A stretch of DNA of 64,000 nucleotides from Prosopocoilus inquinatus (GCA_036172665.1 CM069874.1:25627946-25691945), one strand, 5' to 3'; shown: positions 11,271 through 24,270, counted from the stretch's first letter. Numbers and translations are program-made. The notes: a model not told the origin generated them from the sequence alone.

Positions 11271-13225
11271 CTAATTTACGACGACAGTTATTATTAAAAA
11301 AAATAACTTTATAGCCATAGCTTCTATTTTTTTTTTTTTTTTTGCAAACGAGAAGATAATACATAGAAACGGGCTTTCCAAAAATTCAGATGAATTTGTT
11401 GTTAAATGTCTCTAAAAGTGTTTTAAATTACAAAAGTTATTTTAAATATGAAAAAGTTTTTCACAACTATTTAAAAGGAATGTTACGTCAAGGTCAAGGT
11501 ATACTCCCGTTTCTCTGTATAATCCGTTCCTAATTAAAATTCGAATCCGTACGCCTTTGCATTTTCAATTTTCTGTCCTGACCAGTTCTCTTGCAAATAA
11601 TTTAAAAAAATTCGCGGATTTTATCGTAAAAAATGAGAACTTAATTAAATTTTGTTACGGAAACTGTGATTTGATATTTTGAACCGGACACTGAGCAACT
11701 CAGCCAATGTGTTACAATTCGGGAATTGTTTAATTTAAATAATTAGACAGCTTTCAATGCTACTAACCTTTAGGAGTAAAACTTTTAAAATAATAAAAAT
11801 ATAATGTTTTGTTCGTAAAAGACAACTTTGTATTTTCTTGTTTTTGACTTAGTCGTATATCCACAGATTTTATACAAACTAGGCCTAAAAACTAAATCGT
11901 ATGTTATTAATGCAAAGTTCTTGATTACTACCAGTTATCATCAAAGTGACTGGAAATGATTGAAATAGAAATGATGCAAAACAGTGTTGGAAAGCAAGAT
12001 TTTTTAAAGGAATTTTCCAAAGTTGACTGCAAAATCTTACAATCTTAGGATAGAAATTCTTTAGGGTTACGTATTATTTGCTATGGTATTTTTACTTCGT
12101 TTCTTTATAAAATATCTAAACTTTAATTTCTTTACTATCTAAAATGAATATTTCCCATTATTGTATTGTTTTCTAAATTTCTTAATTTGTAGTATTAATT
12201 AAAAGTTACATGTATCAAATTAGAGTTATTTCGTTATAACTTCATTATGAAAAGCTTCATCTAAAAAAATAGACGTCTAACAACTGTTTTTTTTTTATTT
12301 GGCGGTGACGTGTTTATAGTGAACGCAGCATAATTTTTGAAACATATGATATCTGTTATTTGCTCTGTTTTGAAATAAAAATTGTTTTTTTTTCGAATAA
12401 AATGACATTTTGCAAGAACATAGAGTTTTTGTGGTTAAGTCGAAGTTCTTTTAGAAAAGTCTGCCAACAATTTCCGGATTCATTGTTAACATCGAACCTT
12501 GCATCGAACTCAAAAGCAAGGTTAGGTATGCCGTAATAGTAACTTGAAATGTCAAATTAACAACTGTTATTTTGTGGATGGTTCACAATTAAACTTTCAA
12601 CGCCAGATTAAAAAAATCGCTCTATATTATAAGATTTCAAATGTTTAAATTTAGTTATTCATTTTCTTGAGTGAAATCAACTCCTTAAATCACTATAATT
12701 AAAAATAATAATAATTTGTTATTGAATTGAAGTTAAATTTAAAATTTAGGTTAATTGCAAGTAATTAGCAAATGAACAAATCACTTGTTGTGCACCCATT
12801 GATAAGAAAATATAAATACATGTAGGTTAGTCGTGAAAAAGCTGTCACAAGAGACAGTGGATTAATAATAATAATAATAATCTTCTTTCAGAAGATAAAA
12901 TCTATTAAGATAAGAAACGGCCAGTAAGTGACGATATACGAAACAGTAATTCATATAGATACAATATAAATAATAATGGTCTTAAGATAACACGTGATCG
13001 TTATCTTTTCTAATTAAGTGACCTCTGAGAATAAAATCGTGTGTCTTTGATTAGTTCATTATTTCAAATGCCATTTGCCACGTCGAAAAGACGTCACCCA
13101 TTGTAAAATGTAAATAAAGTACCTATTGCTTGTTATGCCAAATTTCTAGAGATGCGGATTTTCTTCATAGTTGTGTTTGTAGCTTTAACTACAGTGTGTG
13201 CACATTTATATGTTATACTAACCCC

Positions 13226-13402
13226 CAGTTTCACAAAAATGATTTAATCACTGATTAATTCAACAGCGTGATTAAAGTCTGTTGATTGGTTGGTTGAAAC
13301 AATATAGTTGGTTGTTTCAAATTTATTGTTAACTTCGTCCAATGACGTTCCTTAATCAGAGAATTAAACTAATCGCTGATTAACAATTTTTTTGTGAAAC
13401 CC
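13226..13402. mobile_element. short MITE, ends GTTTCACAAAAATG
   Basis: The left end GTTTCACAAAAATGATTTAA and the right end CTGATTAACAATTTTTTTGTGAAAC are inverted, with CACTGATTAAT and ATTAAACTAATCGCTGATTAA mirrored inside. It is about 175 bp with no coding capacity. Confidence 0.75.
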
Positions 13403-14510
13403 TCCGTAAAACCATTGAATTGATTAGGAACAATTCTAAAATCTATCAAAGTAAGATATTCACGATTTTGTTTCACGTACTTTTCCCACTTTCGAAATTT
13501 TAATATTTTCCACAATTCAAATTCGTTTTAAAATTTAGAAAAATGCACGTGCACATCGTCATCATTGTAATAAACAACAGGACATGCAGCGGGCCAAATT
13601 ATGAAGCGCTGGCCAAAATTCAAATATTCCAAATTCCGCGACTGAACTAAAAACTACCTAAGATATTTCGTTTTCATTCTCCCAAGAAATCTCAGACTTA
13701 GAAATAAAGTAGCAAAAGCTGCCAGTATAATTTATTAATCAAATTTTATTATTGAAAATATTAAAGTTGTCTTTTCCGAAATATTAAAGTAAGGAATTTC
13801 CTCCAAATGATTTTAATGTAATTTCGACACAAAATATTTCTACAGATCGTAAATTTAACCGAAAATAACTCTCGAGGAAAATTAGATTTTTTATGAGACT
13901 CATGATGTATTGCAATAAAGTTTATTCAAGTAAAAAATTTAAGCAAAGTACAATGCACAGAATTACTCTCTCCGTTACGTATACGCATTCCTGTGATTAA
14001 GTGCTGCCATTTCGTTAAAATCAGAAAATTTATACGTGTTTAAAAAAATCCAGATCTTCGTTAGGTAATTAATTAATTAGCTTCACTCTGTAATTAATAG
14101 TGCAAAAATCCTTTAATTGCACTTATCAAGAATGTAGGTACTTAAGAGGTGATCTGTTTTTTTACTAATTACTAGTAATTGACCCGAATTATAAATTGAG
14201 GCTTTAGTTAATTATATTATTTATCTCATCTTCCGGCGATATAATCATAATGATAAATAGTTTAATATTTGTCAACAAAAACAAACAAACAAAAAACAAT
14301 GTGTCCGCGAATTTTTACAATACAGGAAAAGCTTTATTTTGCGTTTTAGAAAAAAAAAACTTATTCTTTATAAATGTTTTTGCTTGCATTAAACTTACAT
14401 AAATGTTAAGAGTAAAGCATTTAACGAATTTCTTGTCAAGTTCAATTCAAATTATATTCAGAAATATCGCATTAACAGGAATTGTTAAAGTGATTAATGA
14501 AACTTAGGCC

Positions 14511-15234
14511 CAGTTTCATAATAAATTTAAATTTAAAGTCGTCTTTAAAGAGAAATTGTGTTCCATAATACTAAAGGCACCTTTAAAAGCAGCAAAAAGG
14601 TCCTTTAACTTAAATAAGCGTTTTCGATCCTTTATTTAAATGAGTGTTTAAATAAGCAATTAAACCTCACAAATTGTGGACCTAAGTATATCCACTGCGA
14701 CTTTTGTTCAATTTCGTTCTGAAAATTCTGAAACTGAATAATCGCTTGTCTGCACATTTCTTTCGATGAAGAAGAACCATTAATTTATTTAAAAGGAAGG
14801 AAAATCTGTCGAGTACGTCGATCTTGACTTTTTTGAGATTTAGATTAACAAAGCCCACTACATTAAGTTTGTTACAAGAACTTGAATATATGTTGATCCC
14901 GAAAACTAATAAGTATGTGGATAGAAAGCCAATATTTGAGGACAATTGTAGCCTTTACATTATTCTGTTTTACATTTTGTAGTCCAGTATTCACCTTGTT
15001 TTACTAATGCAAACAAGCATATAATAAAACCTTTAAGAAATAAGCCACGAAGTCTATTCGTACAGAAATTGCGTTATATTGCAATGTCAAGTTTCAAAAC
15101 TTCCTCCAAACTAACGTCACAAGTGTCGTTCAAAATTTGCTTTTCATCTAACGGGACTGAACTAAAATGCCGAAAACGAAAATTTATGAAACAGAGTCTC
15201 TTAATTTAAAATTAAGCGATAGATTATGAAACCG
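14511..15234. mobile_element. MITE with ends GTTTCATAAT, copy 1
   Basis: The left end CAGTTTCATAATAAATTTAA and the right end GATTATGAAACCG are inverted. The first 180 bp (ACTAAAGGCACCTTTAAAAG, GCAAAAAGGTCCTTTAACTT) recur at 21598-21800. An internal ORF on the minus strand (14682-14945) shows no recognisable domain. Confidence 0.65.
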
Positions 15235-17428
15235 ACCGTTATTCTTTCACTAATTGTCAGTAATTATTATCCTTACACATAAAAATTTTTGAGATTGGTT
15301 GTAATTTACCTAATCGGTGTTAAATAAGTAGTAGTATTACCTGAAATTTTAATTCTTATCTAATATGGTGCTATTATTCTCTTTTCCCGATTAAATTGTG
15401 TCTGTTTTCTCTACAAACTCTACAAACGGATGGATGCAAGGGAACACCGAAAAAGTGTTCCCTGGCTGTTAAAGATTTTTATCTGTGTAGTTGCAGCAGG
15501 GCATTTATTTCAGAATTCAAAAAACTACTTATCAACATCACATCATTGATAAATTTAAAGTAAAATAATTCATGTTTTAATTAGTAGGTATGTTAAAAAC
15601 ATAGTCCAAAAATTTTAACCACTTAGTTCTAAAAGGAATGAAAAAAATCATTGAGGATGATACCGTAACTCTGGTAGCAGTTAGATCAGTAGATGAATAC
15701 CTCAAATTTTTTTTTTGCAATAAGACATGTGTAATGTATAAGGTCAATTTAATTACGTTTTTAATTTTTTTTAATGAAGAGAACGCTTAAAACAAAACAT
15801 GCAGTAGAAAATATATCGAAATCCTGTCACTTGAGTACTGCAGAAAACCTGTGAACATACTGTACATTGAGTTTGGAAAATATAAGGAAAAAAGAATAAT
15901 GGAAATGTCACACCGTATGCTGAAGTTCAATGAAAATTATAGATTTACATTTAAACTCTTTATTTTAATCAATTTGCTTTGATAAGAACCTTTTAATCAC
16001 TAATTTGATTTTTCTGAAAGTTTTTTTTTTTATCGAAGAAATATTTAGTGTTATTGGTTGCTCTATTTGCAGCAAACACTTATTGATCAGTAAATGACCC
16101 TTCACATATGATATTTAGAGAGGTTGTAAGTGGCAGTGCAGATGCATGGCCTTAGATTTGAAATGCAAATCTTGACGCAAACACGATGCAGAGCAAGATA
16201 TTATCACGTTCAGTCAAAGCACGTTTGTACGTAAATGGAGAAACAAGACGGTCTGTCAAGAATACACGACTTCAAAAAAGAAAAGAAAAACAAGCACTGT
16301 GAATTATAGGGGCTTAAGGAAACAACTACTCCTATAAATTTTCTGAAAATTGGAATTAAGTATTTTGGTTATAGTTAGATATTTTCCTCAATCCCGTTAA
16401 AAAGTTCATATTTTGCTATTCAGTCGAATATTTACCTAATGTAATAATATTTTTTATTCTTCAAATGACATACGTACATGTTTGGAAAAGCGTTAAGTAG
16501 TATATACTGAATGATTCAAAGTAAGTGACCGACCCGTCAACCACAGGTAGTATACAGATAAAGAAAGCAAAAAGTTTCTACGCATAGGGGGTCTAATATC
16601 CATACTTTTTAAGATAAAATACATTAAAGATACAAATATAAATTGGTTAATGGGCACTAGTACAGCTGTACTGTGTCACAAAAGTAAAGAAAGTATCTTA
16701 AAATCAAACTGTAAAACGTTTTATTTATTACTTTCTGTGGAAAAAAATATATAATACGCAATTCATTCATTCGAATTTCGGAATTCTGTATGTATACGTA
16801 ACAAATGAATCATGATTTCCATTTTAGATTCAAAGGTGGTTGATTTTTGAAATGCCTCTGCTAGATTTATTTCTTGCAACTTCACACTTGTATGACTTCA
16901 GCGAATACACGTATATTAACGGGTCGGACACTTATTAAATTATCACTTACAATTTTTTTTTAATGTTATTGTACACCGTGATTCAGAAATGTTTCCCGAT
17001 GTTTTCAGAGTGAATAGAACATCAGGAAATAAAGTCACCTTTTTATATAATATTTTTTCCAAAACTGGCTAATAAGGGAATTTTAATTCCTAAAAGGGAT
17101 GAAAATTTTTATTTTTTGGCAATATCTTCTGGATTCTTTAACTTATGAAACTAATATTTTGAATACAAATATAAGGCACCTAACTACGCATTAACAACAT
17201 ATTTGTCAGATCCTCTATCCTTTTTAAAGAATAGTTTTGTCAGGGTGTCTTTCAGTATTTTAACCCTAACTTTTCATTTTTTACATATTTCGTAATAATT
17301 TTGCGAAGGGAATATTATATTAAGAATGATATAATAAATAGATTATTTGACACAAAAAAAGATTCTCTTATTGTATTTCGATAAAATCTACTGTTTTGGA
17401 GTAATTGAGGTTTGAAAGTTCGTATGTA

Positions 17429-18721
17429 CGTGGGCTGCTGGAAAAGTTTGTGGAAACGGTATGAAAAAGCGCATATGAAATTTGGTAAACGGTATCATTG
17501 TTTTCCGAAGTATTCGCGTTTGACGTCAATACACTTTTTCATACGTTCGAACCAATTTCTAAAGCACGTTTTCCACTCTAAAGATGGTACCTCAGAAACC
17601 AGTGTCCGGAATGTTTCAACCGCTGCTTCAGCCGACGAAAATCGCTCACCACGCATTTTATTTTTGATATTTAGGAACAAAAAGAAATCATTAGGTGATA
17701 AATCAGGTGAATATGGACAATGAGTCATTAATTCAACATTTTTGTTGGACAAAAAAGTCAACTGTTTGACGGGCTGATTTAGAGCTGGCGTTGTCGTGAT
17801 GGAGAATAATTCGTCGATTTCGATTGTTTCTTCTTATTTGATCGATGACTTCCGGCAAACAAATTGTGGTATACCAATCAGCATTCACGGTTTTTCGATC
17901 CTCTAAAGCCACTGTTGCTGTATGTTCAGTGAAACCAAAGAAACAAGCAATCATTTGCTTCGCAGCACTGCGTGAACGGACAACTTTTGTTGGTTTTGGT
18001 TCATTTTGAAATACCCAAACGATAGATTGTTGTTTACTTTCTGGCTCGTACGAATAGATCCACGTTTCGTCACCAGTAACGATGTTGTAAACTAAGTTTG
18101 AGCGACTTCCATTGAATTTCTTGAGCATTTCTTGGCACCATTTGACACGACCCTGCTTTTGCGCTTCTGTTAAATTGTATGGGATCCAACGACTGCAAAG
18201 CTTTCGTACTTTCAAATGATCATGCAAAATCTGGTGTATTTCTTTCATGTCAATGCGTAAGGATGCTTGAATCTCACGGTATGTCACATGTCGATCTCGC
18301 TCAAGCATTTCACGCACAGCGTCTACATTAGTGGCAACATCAGATGTTGATGGACGACCTTCACGAAATTCGTCACTGAGAGAGGTACGTCCACGCTGGA
18401 ATTCGGCAAACCAATTATAAACACTACTCTTTGATGGTGCTTCATCTCCAAAAGCCAAATGAAGCCGATCGAGGCATTGTTTCGGCGTTAGACCACATTT
18501 GAAATCGTAAAAAATCATAGCACGAAAATTTTTACGCAAGATTTCCATATTTACACAAAATTACTTTTTCTCAAATGCTGTACAAACAAAACTAGTTCAC
18601 TCAGATAGGAACTGTCAATAGAATTATAGGCGAAAAACGTCAAATTTTTCAAATATGACAGTTGATAAACGCTAACAATTCTAGACCTACTAGATTCCAA
18701 AAAATTTTCCAGCAGCCCACG
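17429..18721 (-). mobile_element. mariner transposon, nearly full length
   Basis: The inverted ends are CGTGGGCTGCTGGAAAAGTT at the left and AAAATTTTCCAGCAGCCCACG at the right, with TA on both sides (17427-17428 and 18722-18723), the mariner target duplication. The length of about 1.29 kb is typical. The transposase reads on the minus strand from 18548. One frameshift near 17740-17760 splits it into two frames, so this copy should be inactive, but its preservation implies a recent insertion. Confidence 0.95.
17495..18548 (-). pseudogene. mariner transposase, single frameshift
   Basis: The first frame (18548 to 17733, 271 codons) starts MEILRKNFRAMIFYDF and has an N-terminal helix-turn-helix region (residues about 1-110). 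A WVPHEL-like motif appears as RWIPYNLTE near residue 120. The first catalytic Asp is in VTGDETW (residue 160) and the second in LHHDNAS (residue 252). The second frame (17761 to 17495) contains PYSPDLSPNDFFLF, with the third catalytic Asp in PND. The spacing between the second and third Asp fits the DD34D mariner class once one base is allowed for. All three catalytic residues are present. The combined length of about 345 residues equals an intact family member. The frame change lies between the second and third Asp, so it removes catalysis. Confidence 0.93.
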
Positions 18722-19181
18722 TACATGTACCTATTACGTAAAGTTAATACCCTAATATTTACCAATTTCACTTTTCGAAAAAAAAAAATATGTAAAAAGG
18801 TGACCTTATTTTTTGATGTTCTATTCACCCTGGAAATATCGGGAGAGATTTCTGAATCACGATGTATATTTAAAAAGCTATACCTCAACGGCAAACATCA
18901 ACTTCAACAAAAAAAAACTGCATTGCACACATTAAAACTGATTGTACTTATATTTTTTTATAAGTAATATAATAATAATAATTGCTTAAGTAAAGAAATG
19001 TTCTATAAATTCCTAGGAAAACGAAAATTATGTGCCAGGGAGAAATATCAATTATTTTTAGCATGACATTGGTCAGCTGATAACTAACATAATAATGGCT
19101 CCGGTGTTCGTCATAATTTGTCACGAAACATTCCCATTCCTAGAAACTAATCAAAACGCATTTACTTCCATTTACTTCCAG

Positions 19182-19535
19182 GTGTTATATCGAGTAGCCA
19201 TGGCAATTTTAGTGTTGTTCCACAAGAGTTCGTCCCCATCGTCATCGGAATGGAACTCCTCAATACAGAAGAACGGTATCGAGTACGCCCTTAATAAATT
19301 CTGCAAGGAAATTCCACATCCTCCGAGTAAACTCCTGAAGGTCGCCTTCGGAATTCGAGGTCTTAGTTCGGCGTACATCTCCCGCGTCTTCTTACGCACT
19401 GAGATGGTCCTGAAGAGCAAAAGCGTCATCACCGGCTCGAGACAGATAGTGAGGTCCAGATCGACGGAGAACTTGCCGAACTCGCAAAGTCAGAACAACA
19501 TACAAATGGTATCGCATACCCTAACCATCCGGGAG
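19182..19535 (+). CDS. sky: skywalker exon (end of TBC domain and linker)
   Basis: This phase-0 exon of 118 codons has acceptor tttacttccag and donor GAG|GTAAGT. It starts VLYRVAMAILVLFHKSSSPS, joining smoothly to HEGIK of the previous exon. It closes the TBC fold with NKFCKEIPHPPSKLLKVAFG and RGLSSAYISRVFLRTEMVLK. The rest is a Ser/Arg-rich linker, VRSRSTENLPNSQSQNNIQM then VSHTLTIRE. The basic residues in this part of Sky's TBC domain belong to the phosphoinositide-binding surface known from the family. The preceding intron ends in a duplicated TTTACTTCCA, so an in-frame alternative acceptor is unlikely but not excluded. Confidence 0.96.
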
Positions 19536-20581
19536 GTAAGTCCCGATTTCTTTTGACATTTTTGTTACCTATCGTTTTTTAGCAGTAATATGAGCATCGT
19601 TTTGATTATGATAGAGTGATTTTTGGTTAGTAATGAATTCAACAACGACCTCTTTCTGAAAATAGTAAATCAAATAATCTTCTTTATTTTGTCAATTTAA
19701 GAAGTTATTTTGAAGCATCAAGATCATTCTAATGACAAACTTACAAAAAGGTGCTAAATCGTCTTGTACACATTTGGTTTTATTAACGTTTCACTAGCTT
19801 CGACAGGAGTGAATCGATAGTGAAACGTTGAGTGGCTATTTGCAATAAAAATTCTGTCCAGTTAGCGTTTAAAATTTATTTAGTTTTCATCGGACATGGG
19901 TCGACTTTAGTTTTGATTTTATCGAAAAAAATCGTGCTAAAATATTTGTATTTCATGAAAAGTTTACAATAAAATCACACATGTCCAGTGATAGATAAAT
20001 TGAAAATTATTAGATCTAATACTGCATTGAATACGTGGAATATATTAGGAAAGGATATCGTTATAGGAATTGGGAAAGATAATAACGGACATATCTTATA
20101 AGACCATATACTACCAATTAAGTAAGAATGGAATAATTTCAATTTGATTAATTGGATAAATAAGAAATGTTTCAAAATGTAAAAGTCGCCGTTAGTGCCT
20201 TTTGCTCCTGATGGACTTTTAAAATATGTATATATATCTGATGAAAGAGCTTGGGTTAATACGAAACACTTTATAGGGGAATGAAGACATTTTGCTTGCT
20301 TGACGCAAATCATTGTTTTAGCACAATTTATAATTTTTCTTTTTATAGTACAAACATGCATTCAGAAACTAATAAGTTTCTCTTTTGTAAATAAAATTGA
20401 TTTATTGCCATAAATACATAAATCAATATTAGAACTCTTGATCTTCAAATAAACATTTTGTTCTGTATAATTTCCTTAAATATTTTATAACTCATTTCAC
20501 AGTAGTAGAATTAAAGAGTCTGTAAAGTTATTTAATAAAATTTAAGACAGATTTATTTTCGCCTTCCTAAAGTGACTTTTA

Positions 20582-20746
20582 AGCTCAATTCTCACAAGAC
20601 AGCGCGTCGCGTCGCAACAACAAAAGTTGCCATGGTTTTAAATTAAGCAATTCTCACTCGGCAGCATTTTATATAAAAAAATTACATGTAAAAGCATAGG
20701 AACCAAAATGACACGACGCGACGCGCTGCCGTGTGAGAATTGAGCC
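20582..20746. mobile_element. Harbinger-like MITE, copy 1
   Basis: The TIR AGCTCAATTCTCACAAGACA continues into AGCGCGTCGCGTCG at the left. The right end reads CGACGCGCTGCCGTGTGAG then AATTGAGCC. TTA lies directly outside both ends (20579-20581 and 20747-20749), as for PIF/Harbinger insertions. An internal AGCAATTCTCACTCGGCAGC is a third copy of the end motif. It is 165 bp and non-coding. Confidence 0.85.
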
Positions 20747-20937
20747 TTAATCTAAAGTCTCCAATGAAAGTGACCGTTAATATTTAATTCAGGTCGTGCT
20801 TCTAAAAAAATAGTTATAACATAGCAACCTAGTAATAAAGAAGATTATTTGCAAGTTAAGGTGAAACATTAAGAGTGATATATGTCAGCGACAAATTTGT
20901 GAAAAAAATTATTTAATTGTCAAGAAAAGAAAATATA

Positions 20938-22041
20938 CAGTGATCGCCAAAAAGTCGGCATCAAATGGGAAAAATCTTTATTTTTGATTTTTCGAAAAAA
21001 CTTTTTACGGCAATAATTTCTGCTTGTCTGAAAACCTATTTAGCCGCTATCAGATATACAGAGTGATTTTTACATATTGAGAAATCAGAGTTTTTCGAAA
21101 TGGTTGAAATCATTAAATTGTTATTCCTCGAACAGTAGTCAAGATTTCAATGAGATTTCTTTAAATTAGGTTAGTTTCAGCTTATTGGATAATATCAACG
21201 CCAGAAAATAACTTGGTTTTCTCTAAATTCCGTTAAAATTGAATTTTTCAATTTTTAGAATATTCCGATAATTTCAGAGACTAAAACTTAACTTCAGAAT
21301 TTAATACTTTTAAGGTGAAAATTTCAAAGATTTATAAGTGGAAAAATAATTAGAGAGATTAATTATTGCTTCAGATATTTGGTTATTTACCGAAACGTAA
21401 TATTTTTGCATATTTTTTACGTTTTTTATGCTAGGTGCCTTTCAGGAGAAATATTTTTCAAAGATAATTAAAACGTATTTAAATAGTTTCTAAAAATTCT
21501 AATCTATTCCTGTTAATGAATTATTTTCACAAAATGCCTGTAAATATTCGTTTACAGTGGTTTAACCGAGAAGATTTGTATTTATTTAGCTTAGACCCGG
21601 TTTCATAATCAGTTTTAAAACTCTATTTAAAATTAAAGTAGTCTTTAAACAGAAATGTTATTCCATAATACTAAAGGCAGTTTTAAAAGCAGCAAAAAGG
21701 TCCTTTAACTTAAATGATCGTTCTCGACCATTTAATATTTAAAGGAGTTTTTAAGTAAGCAATTTAACCTCACAAATTGTGTATCTAAGCCTATCGACTT
21801 GAATCGTTTAAGTACGTGAAATTTAAGGGGTTAAAGAAATCTTATTGAAATCTTGATTAATTTCCGAGTAATAACAATTTTACGATTTTGATCATTTCGA
21901 ACTAAGTAAAATTCACTCGGTATATCTGATAGGGGCTAAATAGATTTTCAGACAATCAGAAATTATTGCCGTAAAAAGTTTTTCGGAAAAATCAAAAATG
22001 AAGATTTTTCCCATTTGATGCCGACTTTTTGGCGATCACTG
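20938..22041. mobile_element. TA-flanked 1.1-kb element with long TIRs
   Basis: The ends CAGTGATCGCCAAAAAGTCG and CGACTTTTTGGCGATCACTG are inverted and followed by about 120 bp of mirrored sequence (GACAAGCAGAAATTATTG type, GCTATCAGATATAC). TA stands at 20936-20937 and 22042-22043. CAGTG ends with TA suggest the Tc1/mariner superfamily. There is no transposase frame. A piece of the GTTTCATAAT MITE family is inserted at 21598-21800. Confidence 0.85.
21598..21800. mobile_element. MITE with ends GTTTCATAAT, copy 2 (partial)
   Basis: GGTTTCATAATCAGTTTTAA through ATACTAAAGGCAGTTTTAAA, AAAAGGTCCTTTAACTTAAA and CCTCACAAATTGTG matches 14511-14690. It lies inside the 20938-22041 element. A matching right end could not be placed, so this may be a truncated copy. 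Confidence 0.65.
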
Positions 22042-22043
22042 TA

Positions 22044-22658
22044 TACTAGGTGTCTCATAACGTACGCAGGAGATTAAAAGAAAGATCAAATTAAAGTTTA
22101 ATAAACTTTTGGTAAAAAATCAATAACTAGAAAGTTATAAAAGTTTAAAGTGAAATTAACAAACAAAAGTTATTACCTGCAGTAATATTTTATTTTACGT
22201 GAAACGAAGAAGTCAAGTAAAAGTTACGGCTATTTCATTTTTTCTTTTTATACTCGTCTTTTCATATTATTTCCTTTCCACGAAACGAAGAAGTCAGGAT
22301 GACATCAAGTAAAAGTTACGGCTATTTCATTTTTTTCTTTAATAACACCCGTCTTTTCATTTGTTTAGAACTGCTGATTAATTAAAACAAAAATAGAAAA
22401 CTGGTAAACGCGACGTAGACATTTTGTGAATGGTGGCTTTAATAAATTTAGAGTTATTTAATAATTAAAGTTACAATTTGTGAAATGAATTTTATTAATT
22501 AATAAGGTGCAGATGTAAATTAAAGAAGAGATTAGGAAAATTAAACTGTTGTAACTTTCTTATGATTGGGTTTTGGTCAGAAGCGCATTAAGAAAAAAGC
22601 TTCATTTTGATCTCCTGCAAGTCATTTAAATCTCTTCAGTACGTTGAGACACCCAGTA
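22044..22658. mobile_element. TIR element abutting the previous one
   Basis: The left end TACTAGGTGTCTCATAACGT and the right end ACGTTGAGACACCCAGTA are inverted; the next inner bases (AGGAGATTAAAAG and GATCTCCTG) also mirror each other. It starts immediately after the TA of the 20938-22041 element. Inside is a direct repeat, ACGAAGAAGTCA...AAAAGTTACGGCTATTTCAT, at 22204-22240 and 22282-22330. Confidence 0.75.
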
Positions 22659-23111
22659 TGTAGGTGCTGAGCATTAATGTAATTAAGTTCTTGTTTTAAT
22701 TTACAAGAAATGAAACAACTTATAAGGAGCATTATTTATTGCACTCCAGTTTAAGGAATAAAATTTGTTTATTTATGTAGATAATTTCCAGGTGAGAGAA
22801 CTGAATAAAAATTTTTTCTTGTAGAAAAATATTAAAGAATGTCACTGGCGTATGTCACGTTCACGAATTACCCTCTGATGGTGATGGATTCTAATTACCG
22901 TCTGTGTCTTGTTTGTCTTTTTTGTTACAAAAATACGGTAATGGTTTACTATACTATCTTCAGCCTTTTTTTTGTAAATACCTCCAGCTTGAACTTGAAC
23001 ATCTGGGTGCTGGATTCTTTTTTTTTTTTTGTAAATTTTTGTACCATAGCACACGTAACATTTTGATTCTTGATTAATTAACTCAAGCCAAGCACACTAA
23101 ACCTTAAAATT

Positions 23112-23205
23112 GAACGCCGAACAATTTTCAGTTGCATCGTTTCCGTCGCTTCCAAAGACCGAAAGCGTAAGTTAAACACGATGCGACTGCGAACATTGTT
23201 TGGCA
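23112..23205. repeat. short imperfect inverted repeat
   Basis: GAACAATTTTCAGTTGCATC and GATGCGACTGCGAACATTGT mirror each other around a central 40-bp segment. It may be a very short MITE; no flanking duplication is visible. Confidence 0.5.
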
Positions 23206-24270
23206 CGTCCTGTATACAGCAAAATTTAGTTTAGAACATTCCGTTTGCATTTCAGAGTTTGTCGGAAGAAACGTACAATGAAATGGTATTGTATTTCAAG
23301 TTTTTATAAATTGAGTACGCATTTATTGACTGATTGTTCATCCTACATGTCCGTGTCTGACAGGCTTGCTTCGCACATGTTTTGGACTTCTTTTCTCTGA
23401 AAACTATGTAACGTATCACAAAAAAAAAAGAAATTAAAACAGTAAACTCAAAATCTCTTATTTTCGGTGCTTTCAGTCGCTTTTCGGTGCTTTTGGTCGC
23501 TTTGATTTTCAAAAATAAAATACAATTTCGATTTGAATTTTCTAAATCTGATTAAGGGAAAAAATGGAATATTATGAAAACGTTGATGCACATCATTTGG
23601 TTGTAATAAAACATGTAATTACAATTGGACAAGAAAGGTAAAGAAGCTGCAGACGTATAGTGAAAAGTGTCTCATAAATTTTAATGGAATAACGTAATGG
23701 AAACAAGTAGAAAAATGTGACAGTAATAAATTTATTAACATCGTTCCCGGACTATTCTTGAAACAGAAAAGAAAAACTATTGCTTCTTTCAATCCAAGTC
23801 AAAATAAAACTGGTTGAAAAGAAGCAAAATTCCAATATTTTTAGATGTGCTAGAATCAGATAAATAAATTCCAGAGTATCATTTGTAATGCAAATTTTGT
23901 TATCTCGTTTATCAGCACTTCAGTAATAAGAAGAGGGCAATCATTGACAGATACAAATCGTTATGACCGAAAGCACGTAAACAATAAAAACTTTACCACG
24001 TGAAGTGCTGATATTCAGTAACCCAATTGTTTAGAAATTTTTGCGATAAAAAAAATCTTGAAGTGTCTATTTTGAACTCGCTGCTGCAAAAATGAAGGTT
24101 GCCTGCCACACGCACAACATGTTTGATTAGATAGGAATGCAAATTCTGAAAATTGTGCTGCGTTGCAAGGAGGAAAAGAAGTCCTAAATCTCAGCGACAT
24201 TTGTAATAAATAACAAAACCATAATTCATTTCATTGCACTCTACAAAAAGTCTCTAAAACGTGCTGCATT

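Larger units (their letters stand above)
16971..18870. mobile_element. hairpin element interrupted by a mariner
   Basis: The segment 16971-17060 (CACCGTGATTCAGAAATG, AGTGAATAGAACATC, AAAGTCACCTTTTT) is the reverse complement of 18778-18866 (AAAAAGGTGACCTTATTTTT, GATGTTCTATTCACCCTG, TCTGAATCACGATG). The mariner at 17429-18721 lies between these arms, so it probably jumped into an older foldback-type element. The outer limits of the older element are uncertain. Confidence 0.7.
9076..19181 (+). other. intron of skywalker (10.1 kb)
   Basis: The phase-0 intron runs from GTAAGT to tttacttccag. It holds a GC-rich segment around 9290-9450 and 10085-10340, a two-copy tandem repeat (10602-11270), MITEs at 13226-13402 and 14511-15234, and the mariner at 17429-18721 inside an older hairpin. 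I see nothing identifiable in 11271-13225 or 15235-16970 apart from short A/T runs and an (ATA)n tract near 12865-12882. The GC-rich pieces could be regulatory but show no motif I can name. Confidence 0.8.

Noticed and set aside
19172..19432. Minus-strand ORF of 86 codons
   Set aside because: It is the antisense shadow of sky exon 19182-19535.
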